This document shows, piece by piece, positions 1-9,770 of a stretch of DNA of 64,000 bases (its first letter is position 1; each line of letters starts with the position of its first letter). The DNA lies in NCBI GenBank assembly GCA_029204225.1, contig CM055104.1, positions 45,327,835 to 45,391,834 of the forward strand, written 5' to 3'. The stretch comes from Diphasiastrum complanatum. Its lineage: Eukaryota > Streptophyta > Lycopodiopsida > Lycopodiales > Lycopodiaceae. The notes beneath the pieces are model-generated. The model saw only the letters and a program-made list of their open reading frames with translations. It was not told the origin of the DNA and searched no databases. The translations under genes were made by a program, and so were the position numbers.

Positions 1-837
1 TTTTCCATTCATATGATCCTGTATGATATCTGGATAACTTGTTCTGCTAAAAATCCAAGAAAAAACATCGTGATCCTCCTTGATAACCTGTTCAACATAT
101 GGAATAACAAGTTTTTATGTATTCAAAACAATTACCAAAAGAAATTGAACATGAATCATCCATTTTTTACCTGAAAACATGCTAGCCACCATATGTCGTT
201 TTCTGATTGCACACTGAAGTTGAGATCTCTTGAGTTTGTTGCATTGCTCAATGCTCCATTCATGAGAGTAATACTTACTCTTTACAACTTTTGTCCTTTT
301 ATAACTTCCGATTCATCTAGCTTGACCACCAGAATAAGTTTGCTCATACTAACACTTGTAATATTATAGAATTTCACTATAAATCTCAATAAATGATTCA
401 AATCCACAAATAAGTTGTTGGTAGAACTATATGACAAATTGCCAGACTTTGAATTGTAAATCTCATTGATGTGAAAAAGGATTCCAATGACATTTTGCAT
501 ACCTTTATTCAATACATCTCTCTCCAATCTTATCTGAAAAGGGTGAGGAATGGGAAATTTTCTTACATGCAAATGTCCAAAAGCCTTTTTAATAATTTTA
601 AATATACTGGCATATGCCTCCCTACTAATACCTGAGAAATCACATGCTCCCTGAATTAACGTTCGGTCAATAACCTTACCAACCTCGTTCATCAAAGCCT
701 CAGTGACCTTGGACTTGATTCAAGAATACCGATTATTGTCCAATAAAGACTTTGTGGACTTGGTTGTCAATACCGAACTCAGTGATTTTCCGATCAGGTC
801 ATTGTCCTTTAGATGCTCATTTGCAACCAATGCTGAT
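1..837 (-). pseudogene. Unrecognised multi-exon gene family, copy 1 (partial, broken)
   Basis: I do not recognise this protein. Two exons are visible on the minus strand: 837-171 and 87-1 (running off the window). They are separated by an 83-bp intron (170-88) with GT donor and CAG acceptor. Another acceptor (TTTACAG) lies just before 837. The peptide contains GACDFSGISREAYASIFKII and KEDHDVFSWIF and aligns through its length, with the same intron position, to the plus-strand copy at 56.3-59.9 kb. One in-frame stop near 730 suggests a pseudogene. No upstream exon is seen before copia element A starts about 300 bp away, so truncation by that insertion is possible. Function is unknown. The conserved exon structure argues for a gene family or an intron-bearing DNA transposon rather than an LTR element. 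Confidence 0.55.
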
Positions 838-1148
838 CTGTAAATGATTATGACAGTCAAAAAACCGCAATAGGACACATAATAAATGTCATGCTACTTC
901 ACAAAACTAAAATAAAACCGATTCAAATCAAATCCTTACTTGAATGCTTGAATCTTTTTTCTCTTTCATGGTAGTCTAAGACTCCTACATTGATAATCTT
1001 ATTCAACACAACTGAACAACTCATAATCTCCGTTCTCTAAGTAATCCATGATCCTATTAACACAATTATCACTGTTCTTTCATCATTATTGTCTTTCTCC
1101 GTTGGTATCTGTCAGAACTAATAATCTTCATCAGCAAATCAACGGATT
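838..1148. other. Spacer without recognised gene
   Basis: AT-rich sequence between the unknown gene fragment and the PBS of copia element A. It should contain the 5' LTR of element A, but I found no match to the sequence after 4564, so no LTR boundary is called. Confidence 0.4.
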
Positions 1149-1180
1149 TGGTATTAGAGCCAACAGAGTGGTATCAGAGC
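1149..1180 (+). promoter_or_regulatory. Primer-binding site of copia A, with a tandem degenerate copy
   Basis: TGGTATCAGAGC at 1169-1180 matches the 3' end of plant initiator tRNA-Met. A one-base variant, TGGTATTAGAGC, lies exactly 20 bp upstream at 1149-1160. Confidence 0.8.
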
Positions 1181-1286
1181 ATTGGTTTATTGGATTACTA
1201 GACAAAATATAATAGAACCTAATATGTTCTTGTTTTTCTAGCTAGTTCATATTATATTTGTGTTTTATCTCTATTACTCAATTACA

Positions 1287-1901
1287 ATGGAAGGTTTGAC
1301 CTCAGAGATCCACTTGATCAACAAGTTCAATGGAGATGGTTTCCACATTTTGAAGTTCAAGATGAGGATGAGCTTAATCGAGAAGGAGCTTTGGAGATAC
1401 GTAAACAGTTCAATAGCCAGACTGGCAGAACCTGAAATGCTCCCAGCATGGGAAGCAAAGGATGGCAAAGCACTTGCCATTGTATCCTTGAATTTGAAGG
1501 ACACTCAAATTGCTCATGTATCAAACAACACCACCTCCAAAGAAGCGTGAGATATCCTTACAAGTATTTATGAGACTTTAGATGTATCGACTCATCTTAT
1601 TTTGAGGAAGATGGTCCTCACACTCAAGATGAGCAAAGGCACCTCATTCAGTGATCACCTGAATGAACTCAAATAGTTGCTGAATCAACTTGTTGCCATA
1701 AATTCCTCTATTTCAAAAGAAGACTCCATAATTTCTCTTCTCACCAGTCTTCCATCCTCCTATGACAACCTAGTACTACTTTTGAGTAATACTCCTGCGT
1801 TGTCTCTCCAAAAGCTGACAACAAGTTTATTGCAAGAAGAGGTCAAGAGAAAAAGCTTATCAACAATGAGTACCAAGTCAATGGCATTATACGTACTCTA
1901 A
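1287..1901 (+). pseudogene. Copia A gag (UBN2-type), broken
   Basis: The chosen start, MEGLTSEIHLINKFNGDGF, lies about 105 bp after the PBS. The reading continues after an in-frame stop near 1548 through VSTHLILRKMVLTLKMSKGT and, after another stop at 1675, through LISLLTSLPSSYDNLVLLLS-type sequence, the usual copia capsid layout. A zinc knuckle remnant (CSYCKR) near 2027 has lost its later residues. Gag would form the virus-like particle; this copy cannot make a full product. Confidence 0.75.
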
Positions 1902-2073
1902 TAAGCATCAATCCAAGAAGAAGAGTTTCAAGGACAAAAAGACAAAGGCAGAGCAGCCAGTTTCAATGCAACAATCACAACAACAATATAGTCGTCAACA
2001 ACAATCATCCAAGATTAAATTCTTTTGCAGTTATTGCAAAAGATAAAACCATGACATTATCAAGCACAATAAA

Positions 2074-2775
2074 GTGAGATCAAAGATGCAGGAGCACCAA
2101 GACGAAGGTTCTGACTCTATAAAAAATTTCCAAGAGGATGACAAGGCACTAATGGTACAAGAACATTCAAGTAGAGATGCATGTCAATGGTATCTTGATT
2201 CAGGTGATTCACAACACATGACACCATGTAAGAACCTATTTTTTACCCACACAACAATAGATTCAAAATACTTTTTCTTTGGTGACTCAAGTTCACACAA
2301 GGTTGAAGGCCAAGGCTCCATTCAACTGCAGTTCTTTGACGACATTACTAGACAGTTAGATGGTGTACTATATGTTCCCAAGTTGACAAAGAACTTATTA
2401 TCTATTAGCAAGATCATTGATCAAGGCTATAGAGCTTTGTTTATTACTAATCGATGTACTATTATTGATGGGAATTCCAATGAAATCCTCTCTGCACATA
2501 GAGAAGGAAATTTATACATCTTGAGTCACAATCATGCACTTTCTATGAGTAATTCTGATGCTCATGTTTGGCATCAAAGACTAGGTCATTTAGACATGCG
2601 TTCAATCTTGTACATGCATCATAACAAAATGGTCAAGGATATGAATATCAATGCCGTTATTGTAGCTAATCAGACTATCTATGAAAATTGTCTACTAGGG
2701 AAACAATCTAGAGCTAAATTTCCAAGAAGACAAGCCACGAGAGCAAAGTCCATTCTGGTGACTGATTCACAATGA
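2074..2775 (+). pseudogene. Copia A protease and GAG-pre-integrase segment
   Basis: An open stretch of 233 codons. It starts with the gag-pol linker, then the aspartic protease motif WYLDSGDSQHM, where the usual DSGA or DSGT reads DSGD. The flap-side sequence VLYVPKLTKNLLSISKI follows, then the GAG-pre-integrase HxxxH-CxxC region (WHQRLGHLDMRS and ENCLLGKQ). The second zinc-binding position is partly lost. The open frame ends at a stop where the integrase core should follow. Confidence 0.8.
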
Positions 2776-3410
2776 CTTAGGTGGTCCCATGAGTGTACCC
2801 TCTTTGGGTCAAGCTCTATATTTTATCACATTCATTGATGAATCATTCATAAAGAACAAGTCAGAAGCATTCAATTGCTTAAAAGAATACAAGCAATATG
2901 TTGAGAATCAGACTAGTTAGATAATCAAGGCCCTATGATCTGATTCAAGGGGAGAGTACCTATCAAATAAAATGGCAGACTACTTATCATCATGTGGAGT
3001 GCACCATCAGTTCACATCCAGCTACACTCCACAATAGAATGGCGTAGCTGAGTAAAAGAACTGAACACTATTGGAAGCTGCACGATCCATGACTATCAAT
3101 GCTCAACTATCCAAGAAATTTTGGGCTGAAGCAATTTCTACAGCCTGCTATCTGCAAAACCATTCCAACATGAAGTCAGTCGACTCCAAGACACCATTTA
3201 AAGCCTACTACGGCTACAAACCAAGTCTGAAACACTTACGTGTATTTGGATGTCTCTACTATGCTCAAATACCATCTGATCTAAGGAAGAAACTAGATCC
3301 AGTAAGCTGTAAGTACATCTTTATCAGCTATTCAACATCACACAAGGCTTATCACATTCATGATATTGAGACAAGTCAGCCGCGACGTTGTATATCTTGA
3401 AGACAAATTC
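2776..3410 (+). pseudogene. Copia A integrase core and C-terminal part, broken
   Basis: Translation in shifting frames gives a degenerate integrase core from 2776 to 3060, with stops. From 3071 it is open: MEAARSMTINAQLSKKFW, then FGCLYYAQIPSDLRKKLDP, the copia integrase C-terminal region. The catalytic DDE triad cannot be read in one frame. The stretch 3410-3632 holds the usual variable linker before RT, with duplicated text around CCATCGATRGG. Confidence 0.75.
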
Positions 3411-3632
3411 TATGATTTTAAGCAGAAGCATCCAATGTAGGAGTCTGTCACAGCAGCTCCAATCTCCATCGATAGGCCTCGACCTATGAATGTCTAGATA
3501 TAGGAGTTTGTCCCAATAACTCCACTCACCATCGATGGGCTCAGACCCATAACTGTTTAACCACAAGATGAAGCTATCTCAGTCATTCACCTAGGAGAAA
3601 CATCCACTCAAACACCTGTAGTTAGAAGGTGT

Positions 3633-4550
3633 GTGAGACAACAACAACAACCTGATCATTTCACCCCTCAAGTGTTCATTAGTCATGATGAACATGCCAC
3701 TGTTGCAGAAGCACTGTCAATGCCCAATGTAGATGAATGGAAGGCTGCCATGGATGTGGAGTACCATTCCTTGATGAAAAACAAGACCTGGAGTCTTGTT
3801 AATCCTCCTGTAGGTATAAAACTTATTGACTCTAAATGGATCTTCAAGCTAAAGCTTAAGCCAGATGGATTAATATCCAAATGGAAAGCTCGATTAGTGG
3901 TTAAAGGTTTTGAGCAAGTTTATGGAATAGATTACATTGACACCTTCATTCTAGTGGTAAAGCATCAATCTATTCGCACCTTGCTGGCTATAGCTGCTAC
4001 ATAAGTTCTGGACATTCACCAGATGGACGTCCAGACAACGTTCCTTCATGGATATATACAAGAAGACATATTCATTTATCAACCAGAAGGTTACGTCTTT
4101 CAAGGCAGAGAGCATTTGCTATGTAAATTTCATAAGACATTATATGGTGTTGAGCAAGCTCCCAAGGCCTGGTATGACAGAATCAATTACTTCTTGTTGC
4201 AGCATAATTTTACTTCTTGCTCTGTAGACTCTAATAAATATCTCAAGCGTAAAGGGTCAAGCTATGTTATAATAGCATTATACGTTGATGATTCCTTAAT
4301 TATCAACAATTCAAATCAGTTATTACAGGAAACCAAGTCTTTGCTTTCATTAGAATTTGAGATGATTGATTTAGACCCAGCTCATTACCTACTCGGTATG
4401 GATATCAACAGAGATCGCGCAAGCAGAAGGATCATTATAAGCCAAGAGTCCTATCTAATCAATGTACTTCGCAGATATGGCATGGAGGACTGCAAGCCCA
4501 TAAACACACCTATGGATCTAGGAACCAAGCTGTCTAAAGTATATCAGTAA
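3633..4550 (+). pseudogene. Copia A reverse transcriptase (RVT_2), C-terminally deleted
   Basis: Two open pieces, 3633-4004 and 4023-4550, are separated by one stop (TAA at 4002). They carry the RVT_2 hallmarks WKAAMDVEYHSLMKNKTW, KWIFKLKLKPDG, ARLVVKGFEQ, MDVQTTFLHGYIQEDIF, LYGVEQAPKAWYDRI and the active-site ALYVDDSL (YVDD intact). Sequence stops at MDLGTKLSK, just where the YRSLVGSL / RNase H connection should begin. The family's RT normally runs straight into RNase H, so this copy was cut by an internal deletion. Confidence 0.85.
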
Positions 4551-4554
4551 GCTT

Positions 4555-4570
4555 AAGGGGGAGTGTTGGA
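4555..4570 (+). promoter_or_regulatory. Polypurine tract and 3' LTR start of copia A
   Basis: AAGGGGGAG at 4555-4563 is followed by TGTTGG, the typical copia PPT/LTR junction. Confidence 0.7.
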
Positions 4571-4807
4571 GTTTGATCTTGCTCCTACTCATCCTAACTG
4601 CCCTCCTTCATTCTCTCAATTTCTCTCTCTTAAATGAAACCTGCAGAAAATGAACTGTTTTTCAAATTTGAACTATTTGTCGCAACAGTCTGCATTTTTC
4701 TTTACAATACATCATTCCAAATTATTATACTCAATTTTAAAGCCATGGAACAAATAAGCCACAAACATCCTCTAATGTAGTACACTCTTCATTATATTTT
4801 GGAAGTC

Positions 4808-4889
4808 AAGGGCGTTGGCTCAATTGGTTATCTTGACATCCAAAGTTTCTTTGGTCTCAAGTTCGAGCCTCTCTTTGGAAACCAAGAGG
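4808..4889 (+). mobile_element. 82-bp tRNA-derived retroposon (SINE-like)
   Basis: An internal RNA polymerase III promoter is visible: box A TGGCTCAATTGG at 4816-4827 and box B AGTTCGAGCCT at 4860-4870, 32 bp apart as in tRNA genes. The segment is bounded exactly by an 18-bp perfect direct repeat, CATTATATTTTGGAAGTC, at 4790-4807 and 4890-4907, as expected for target-site duplication by LINE-type retroposition. The 3' end can form a small hairpin (CCTCT...AGAGG). I cannot assign an anticodon confidently, so this is not a functional tRNA gene call. Confidence 0.65.
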
Positions 4890-4907
4890 CATTATATTTT
4901 GGAAGTC

Positions 4908-5405
4908 CTTTCAGTTTAAATACTTCGTCAACCTCTCTCCATCGGCCTACAATGCCATGTAATTTTGGGATGTTTATTTTTTAGTGTGCCTCGAGCAACC
5001 AACTTTTTTTTGTTGATATTCAGTATAATGACCATATCATTCAAGTGAAGAGCCTATTTTTTGGCAAAATAACAAATGAAAATAATGATGAATCAATTTT
5101 CAAATATATGATGATAAAATATACTTAAAAAATTTATGAAAATAAACTTGATCATTATTTATTTAATTTTATTCGACTTTCAAATTATAATTTGATTCAT
5201 CATAGGTTATAAATGTGTGTGTGTGTAAGTTTAATAAGTGGCATGTTATTGAAGATTTTTCCTCATCATAATTTGGAATTCATATCCAATCTAATACACA
5301 TTTTAAAAATTAAGAAGCAATATTTACCTCTTTATTTATTCCATCTGCTTGGATGGGCAATTGTCTTTTTTCCTCTAACCACATCTCCTTTGTTTTGAGT
5401 ATGTC
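4908..5405. other. AT-rich spacer, no gene seen
   Basis: AT-rich DNA with a short (GT)n run near 5214. No coding signature or repeat family was recognised. Confidence 0.5.
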
Positions 5406-5960
5406 CCAAAATCTTCTTATTAGAAGATTTTGGTGAAGATTCTTCGAACGGATTCCAGATGGATATCAAGTGAAAGAATCGAGCCGCCAAACTACATTAA
5501 GGAGCGTCGACAAATAACCGAGAGGGAGTTCCAGAATCCAAATTTACCAAGAATGGCAATACCAAAAGGTCGACAAGTTGCAGACCCAACCAATGAGTGA
5601 AAACAAAGCCCAAGCGCCTCCCCAACATATTTTACGACGACGGGAACAAAAGCATGGCCGAGTCGACATAATGACTTAGATCTATTTGTAAAATAGCGCA
5701 AGAAATAGAAATACATGTATACTCCAATGGGCCAAAAATAAGAAAGGACCCAAAGTAGTTAAAAATGCAAATTGGTTTAGAACTTTTTATAAACTCAAGT
5801 TCTTATGGCACATGGTTTTGGGTGCACCAAAAATCCTAACGCCTAGATTTGTCTATAAGTAGGGATGTGACACCATTTTTTATTCACTTTTCAGTGTCAA
5901 GAATAGAGATTGAAAGAGAGAAGCTAAGCCTCCTCCTACCTTTCTTACATTGTGAAGCTG
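5406..5960 (+). mobile_element. LTR-like segment (copy 1 of a shared U3)
   Basis: About 430 bp from 5420 match 25656-26110 closely (shared blocks GGAGTTCCAGAATCCA, ATGGCCGAGTC and CTATAAGTAGGG). Copy 1 lacks about 55 bp present in copy 2. A TATA-like CTATAAGTAGG occurs near 5852. After the TATA the two copies diverge completely. The left edge carries a perfect 12-bp inverted repeat (CCAAAATCTTCT and its complement, 5406-5417 / 5422-5433). A Ty3-type gag follows downstream, so I infer this is that element's 5' LTR; the right boundary is approximate. Confidence 0.6.
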
Positions 5961-6039
5961 TTACGTATCCATAAGGGCATGCAACAAGAAACTTGAGGTG
6001 ACAGTCTTAGTTATGGGATGGAATACTGATTTGGAGTTC

Positions 6040-6870
6040 TAGGTCTTTTGGATGCCCCATGTCAATGTCTTATTGGTATTCTTTTCGGACAAAAAGAAGG
6101 ACCAACTTTCCAATGTGGTATTGTTATGGCTCAATCGGTGGAATAGTCATTTTTCCATGCATGATATGCCTGATTGTTCAAAGTTTGCCTTTGCTCTCAT
6201 ATTTTTACGCGGTAAGGTATTCACATGGTGGTAGGATCTGAAGGAAAGGGTTGGTGCCCCTTTCACTTGGGATGTCTTTCAAGAAGTCTTTAAAACATTG
6301 TTTCTTCCGGTAGTGGATGATTTGAGCATTGGCGGTATTTGCCACTATGCAGATGGGTACTAGGCCGTTAGATGCCTATATCCAAAATTTCTAGAAGATT
6401 TTGTCCCGATTCGCTCCGTGAATCGATCCTATATTATTAAAACTATATTTCATCTTGGGGCTTCCAAACGAATTTCAGCTAGAAGTGCGGCGTAACCAAC
6501 CACAAACTATCAAGAATGTAGTTCGCTTCGTGAAAATATTCGATGATGTCCATTTAGCCCCCTGCAAGGAGCAAAGTTTGCCCAAGGCTAATCTAAAAGA
6601 AAAAAAAAATTGCGGGTCAAGTTGGATTGCGCAAATTATGACAAGGCGAGAATCAGTGACTTGTGCTTCTCTTGTATGGAGAAGAGGCATCTATCAAAAG
6701 ATTGCCAGAAGAAAAAGCAAAAGAAATCTGGTGGGCAATCTAAATCTTTTAAAGTGCTAGGTAATTCTAGTATTTCTTTTGTTGATCTATCCTTTAAGAA
6801 TGGCACTAGTTGTGAGAATTGTTGTTTCAATATAGCTATTTTTGGCCCTATAATCTCATTCGTATGAATG
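6040..6870 (+). pseudogene. Ty3/gypsy gag remnant with zinc knuckle
   Basis: Shifting frames give a retrotransposon capsid-type sequence: FSDKKKDQLSNVVLLWLNRW, then FALIFLRGKVFTWW, the aromatic end typical of Ty3 gag helices, then TWDVFQEVFKTLFLP. At 6661-6702 an intact CX2CX4HX4C zinc knuckle reads CFSCMEKRHLSKDC. Several stops break the frame, so no full protein is possible. It sits directly downstream of the LTR at 5.4-5.96 kb. Confidence 0.7.
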
Positions 6871-7199
6871 GAATCGTAGGATGCCAAGCTGTGATTGTTC
6901 TTTTTTGATGATGGTTCCATTAATTGAACTTATTTTATTTGCACCTAAGGCCCAAGTCACTAGGAAACAACTGAAACTATTTAATTAGTGTGCTCATTGG
7001 TGGCTGGGCTTATACATGTAGGGAGCCAATGCCTCGATAAAGGACTATCGGTTTTTGCTCCTTCCCGCAATAGAGTAATCTCTAGGTATTGTGGAAGTTT
7101 TAGAACTTCCCCTATGTTCAACATGTATATCGATTGGGTTGTGCTGCTGGTGAGCTTTGTGTTGTGCTCTTGTCATGACCCTAACTGGTTTGTGACATA
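6871..7199. other. Spacer between gag remnants
   Basis: No recognised domain. It probably represents the junction between the plus-strand gag and the minus-strand gag remnant. Confidence 0.35.
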
Positions 7200-8060
7200 C
7201 GTGTCTTGCAGGTAGGATCTTATTAGGTTGCTTGGGACAATCCTTAAAACTGTGTTTTCGTACACATTTGGGGCATTCTACGTGGTATTGTTTTTTACTT
7301 TACAATCAACCATGAAATGACCTATTTTGCCATAGATGAAACATCTGTGCTCATTGGCCCTTGGGCGATTGCATAGCCATCTTGGATAGCTAACAGTTTT
7401 GGAGTTTTGACTTGTCTGGATACTCATCTCCTTGATAGGAACATGAGGGATCTGCATGATAATGTGCATAACTTCCAAAGTTGGATGTGCTGTCAACATT
7501 GTATGAGTGATCAGAGGAATTATTAACAAAATGTGTCTGAAGGGGTGCTTTAGGAGGTCGATTTTGTTAAGTTCTTTGCTCGAGTGGTCCCCTTGGAGGC
7601 GGACCTAAGATTGCTAATCGAGGCAAGTATTGCGGTGGGTTTTGCTTAGGTAGCTCTTGAATCTATACTGGTGGATGTTTTGTTGTTGATATTGATTTTG
7701 TGAAGTCTGAAAACAAATTGAGGCCTAGGAGGCTAATAGTGTCCTCCGTTTGTTCTGGATGGCTATATCGTTGATTGTAATAGCAATACAAGGATGTATG
7801 GCCCATGAAATCATAGATTTCACGTTTGATCGGGGAATTGTCAGAAACTGGTTGAGAGGATGGGCATTCATTACCAGTGTGTGCACCTTGGCAATGAGGG
7901 CACTAGGTGTTTTCTCATCTATGGTGTACCTGACCAGGGAGTAGCTGACCAGACATTGAGCTTTGGATAGACTTCAATGTATTTTGAAACTCCTTTGTGA
8001 GTTTCTCCATCTACATTTGGTGTTGCTAATTTAGCAACTCCATTTTGGATTTCCAAAGCT
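7200..8060 (-). pseudogene. Minus-strand gag-like remnant with three zinc-knuckle motifs
   Basis: Read on the minus strand, this stretch encodes cysteine/histidine knuckles in shifting frames. They are CPHCQGAHTGNEC near 7900, CFIYGKIGHFMVDC near 7320 (second Cys replaced by Tyr), and CPKCVRKHSFKDC near 7250. Pro/Gln/Ser-rich linkers lie between, as in retrotransposon nucleocapsid regions. Stops and frameshifts are frequent. It lies head-to-head with the plus-strand protease beginning at 8092, so two elements are abutted or one was inverted. Confidence 0.5.
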
Positions 8061-8091
8061 GATCCCGAGTGTTCTTGGTTGACTTTGATTC

Positions 8092-8990
8092 ATGGATATC
8101 GATGTTGCTAAGGAGAATAGCATCACTGTACCTATGCTCTACAAAGACTATCCAGTGATATCCACTATTTTAGATAGTGGATCATGCATAAACATAATGG
8201 CTTTTTCACTAGCAAAGTCATGGGGCTTCACCCAGTTAGATCTACCATGGTACAAGTTACGCATGGCAGGTCAACGAGTAGCCGACCCTGCCGGGCATCT
8301 ATCAAATATCCCCGTATGTATTGCAGACGTCAAATTCACTATTGATTGTGTTATCCTAGACCTACCAGAAGATGCACATACATACAAACTCCTTCTTGGT
8401 AGACCCTGGCTAAAAATGGCCGACGTCATTCAAGATTGGAAGCGAAGTAAGATAACCTTTGGCAATAATGAAAAGTGAGTCACTGTTGACTCCATAGGCC
8501 ACGTTAAGCCCGCCAAGGTTTATGATGACTGGTCTTCCACAACCTATGATGCATCCAACAATGTTCCTATCATGCTGAAATTTGGAATATTACTAAACCC
8601 TGAGAAGTGCCAAATCTAGGGAGCCCATGGGGTTGTAGTCGGACATATCATATCGAAGGACGATATTTCAATAGATCCTTCTAAAATTGAGGTTATAGTT
8701 GAGATGCTTTTATCTGCGACCATGAAGGAAGTATACTTTTTCTAGGCCATACTAAGTGCAACTGCATTTTTATAATCCACTATGCTGGCAAGGCACTCCT
8801 CGTTTATTTGGTTGTGGTTGACCCTAGATGGACCAAGGAATAAATTAAAACTTTTGAGGAACTCAAGATGACTCTCACTACTGCACCAATATTTTGTTTC
8901 CTTGATTACATGAAGGAAGTATGCTCTGCGGTATCCTATCACAACCAGACGAGTATAACAAAGATTTTCCAATACATTTCTTGAGCAAAC
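8092..8990 (+). pseudogene. Ty3/gypsy protease and RT/RNase H fragments
   Basis: The open stretch 8092-8478 holds a retroviral-type aspartic protease: ILDSGSCINIMAFSLAKSWG with intact DSG, and a later LLLGRPWLK, the usual Ty3 protease C-terminus. After a stop it jumps to an RT thumb-like piece near 8577-8700 (LNPEKCQI, VVVGHIISKDDI, IDPSKIEVI). A further piece near 8840-8960 (FEELKMTLTTAPIF) matches the RT-to-RNase H connection. The RT palm with its catalytic YXDD is missing, so most of pol has been deleted. Confidence 0.7.
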
Positions 8991-9770
8991 AACAGGTGCC
9001 TACTGAAGTAAACTAGGTTTCCCTCCAATTTGGATGGTTCCCAATTTTTTTTAAATTTGAATGATTAGGGAGGCAGGAATGGACTTGTGAAATGGATTTA
9101 TGAATGTCCTTGCTCTCTATCACTTTTCCTCCATCTCTCATGCTTTATTTGTGTTTTGTTAATTGTTGGATTTGATTGTTATTGGGATTGCATGTTATTA
9201 TACTTTTTATGAGGGAGAAAGGGAGAGAGAGAAAGAGTAAGCTATCTTGTTGTGGATCTAGTGTTAGTGGATGTAGTGTTAATGTTTAGGGTTAATGGAT
9301 ATTAGAGTTAGATTTGAATCTTCCATTCATGCTGAAATTTGAACTATACTATTGCTCTCGTGGGAATAAATCTATGCGTGATAACTAACTTCATCTCTTT
9401 GATGCTAGATTGATTAGATCTTGGATTGAGATTAGGCAAGGAAAGAAACCCACTATAGTGAAATCTTGGATTGAAAGAAAGCACTATTGTGTTTTGATTG
9501 TCACAATAGATTGTTGTAGGAAGTGTTTATGTAAGATTGAGGTCTGCAAGCAGTTGCCTGAGCCAAATCGTCTCTTTGATTGTATTTGTGACAGCTATGT
9601 ATTTAGATTCTGTTGATGATAATGCAACTGAGATCTACTTCTAGCAATTCCTTGATATTGGGCCTTGGTTGTATGAAAATACAAATCCCGGCTGCAAGGG
9701 AGAGGAGTAGGTGGATCAATGCATGTTTGACGACTGGACTGAAGGTTTCTGATTAATCCAGATCTGGAAT
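8991..9770. other. Spacer without recognised gene
   Basis: Low-complexity GA-rich patch near 9214-9240 and a short internal near-repeat (ATCTTGGATTGA, near 9417 and 9464). No coding family was recognised. Confidence 0.45.

Larger units (their letters stand above)
1149..4580 (+). mobile_element. Ty1/copia retrotransposon A, degenerate, RNase H deleted
   Basis: The order PBS, gag, protease, GAG-pre-integrase, integrase, RT, polypurine tract identifies a Ty1/copia element. Many stops and frameshifts break it. RT ends at 4550 with the motif preceding the RNase H linker, and only five bases later comes AAGGGGGAG followed by TGTTGG, the usual PPT and LTR start. The RNase H region has therefore been deleted. 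A related RT fragment lies at 60.69-60.95 kb. The 3' LTR would start at 4564, but its end is not identified. Confidence 0.85.

Noticed and set aside
4808-4889. Functional tRNA gene
   Set aside because: Promoter boxes are present, but I cannot build a convincing acceptor stem and anticodon, and the exact target duplication points to retroposition.
9410-9616. Cys-rich small protein frame
   Set aside because: Cysteine spacing fits no known family, the flanks are AT-rich and no signal peptide is seen.
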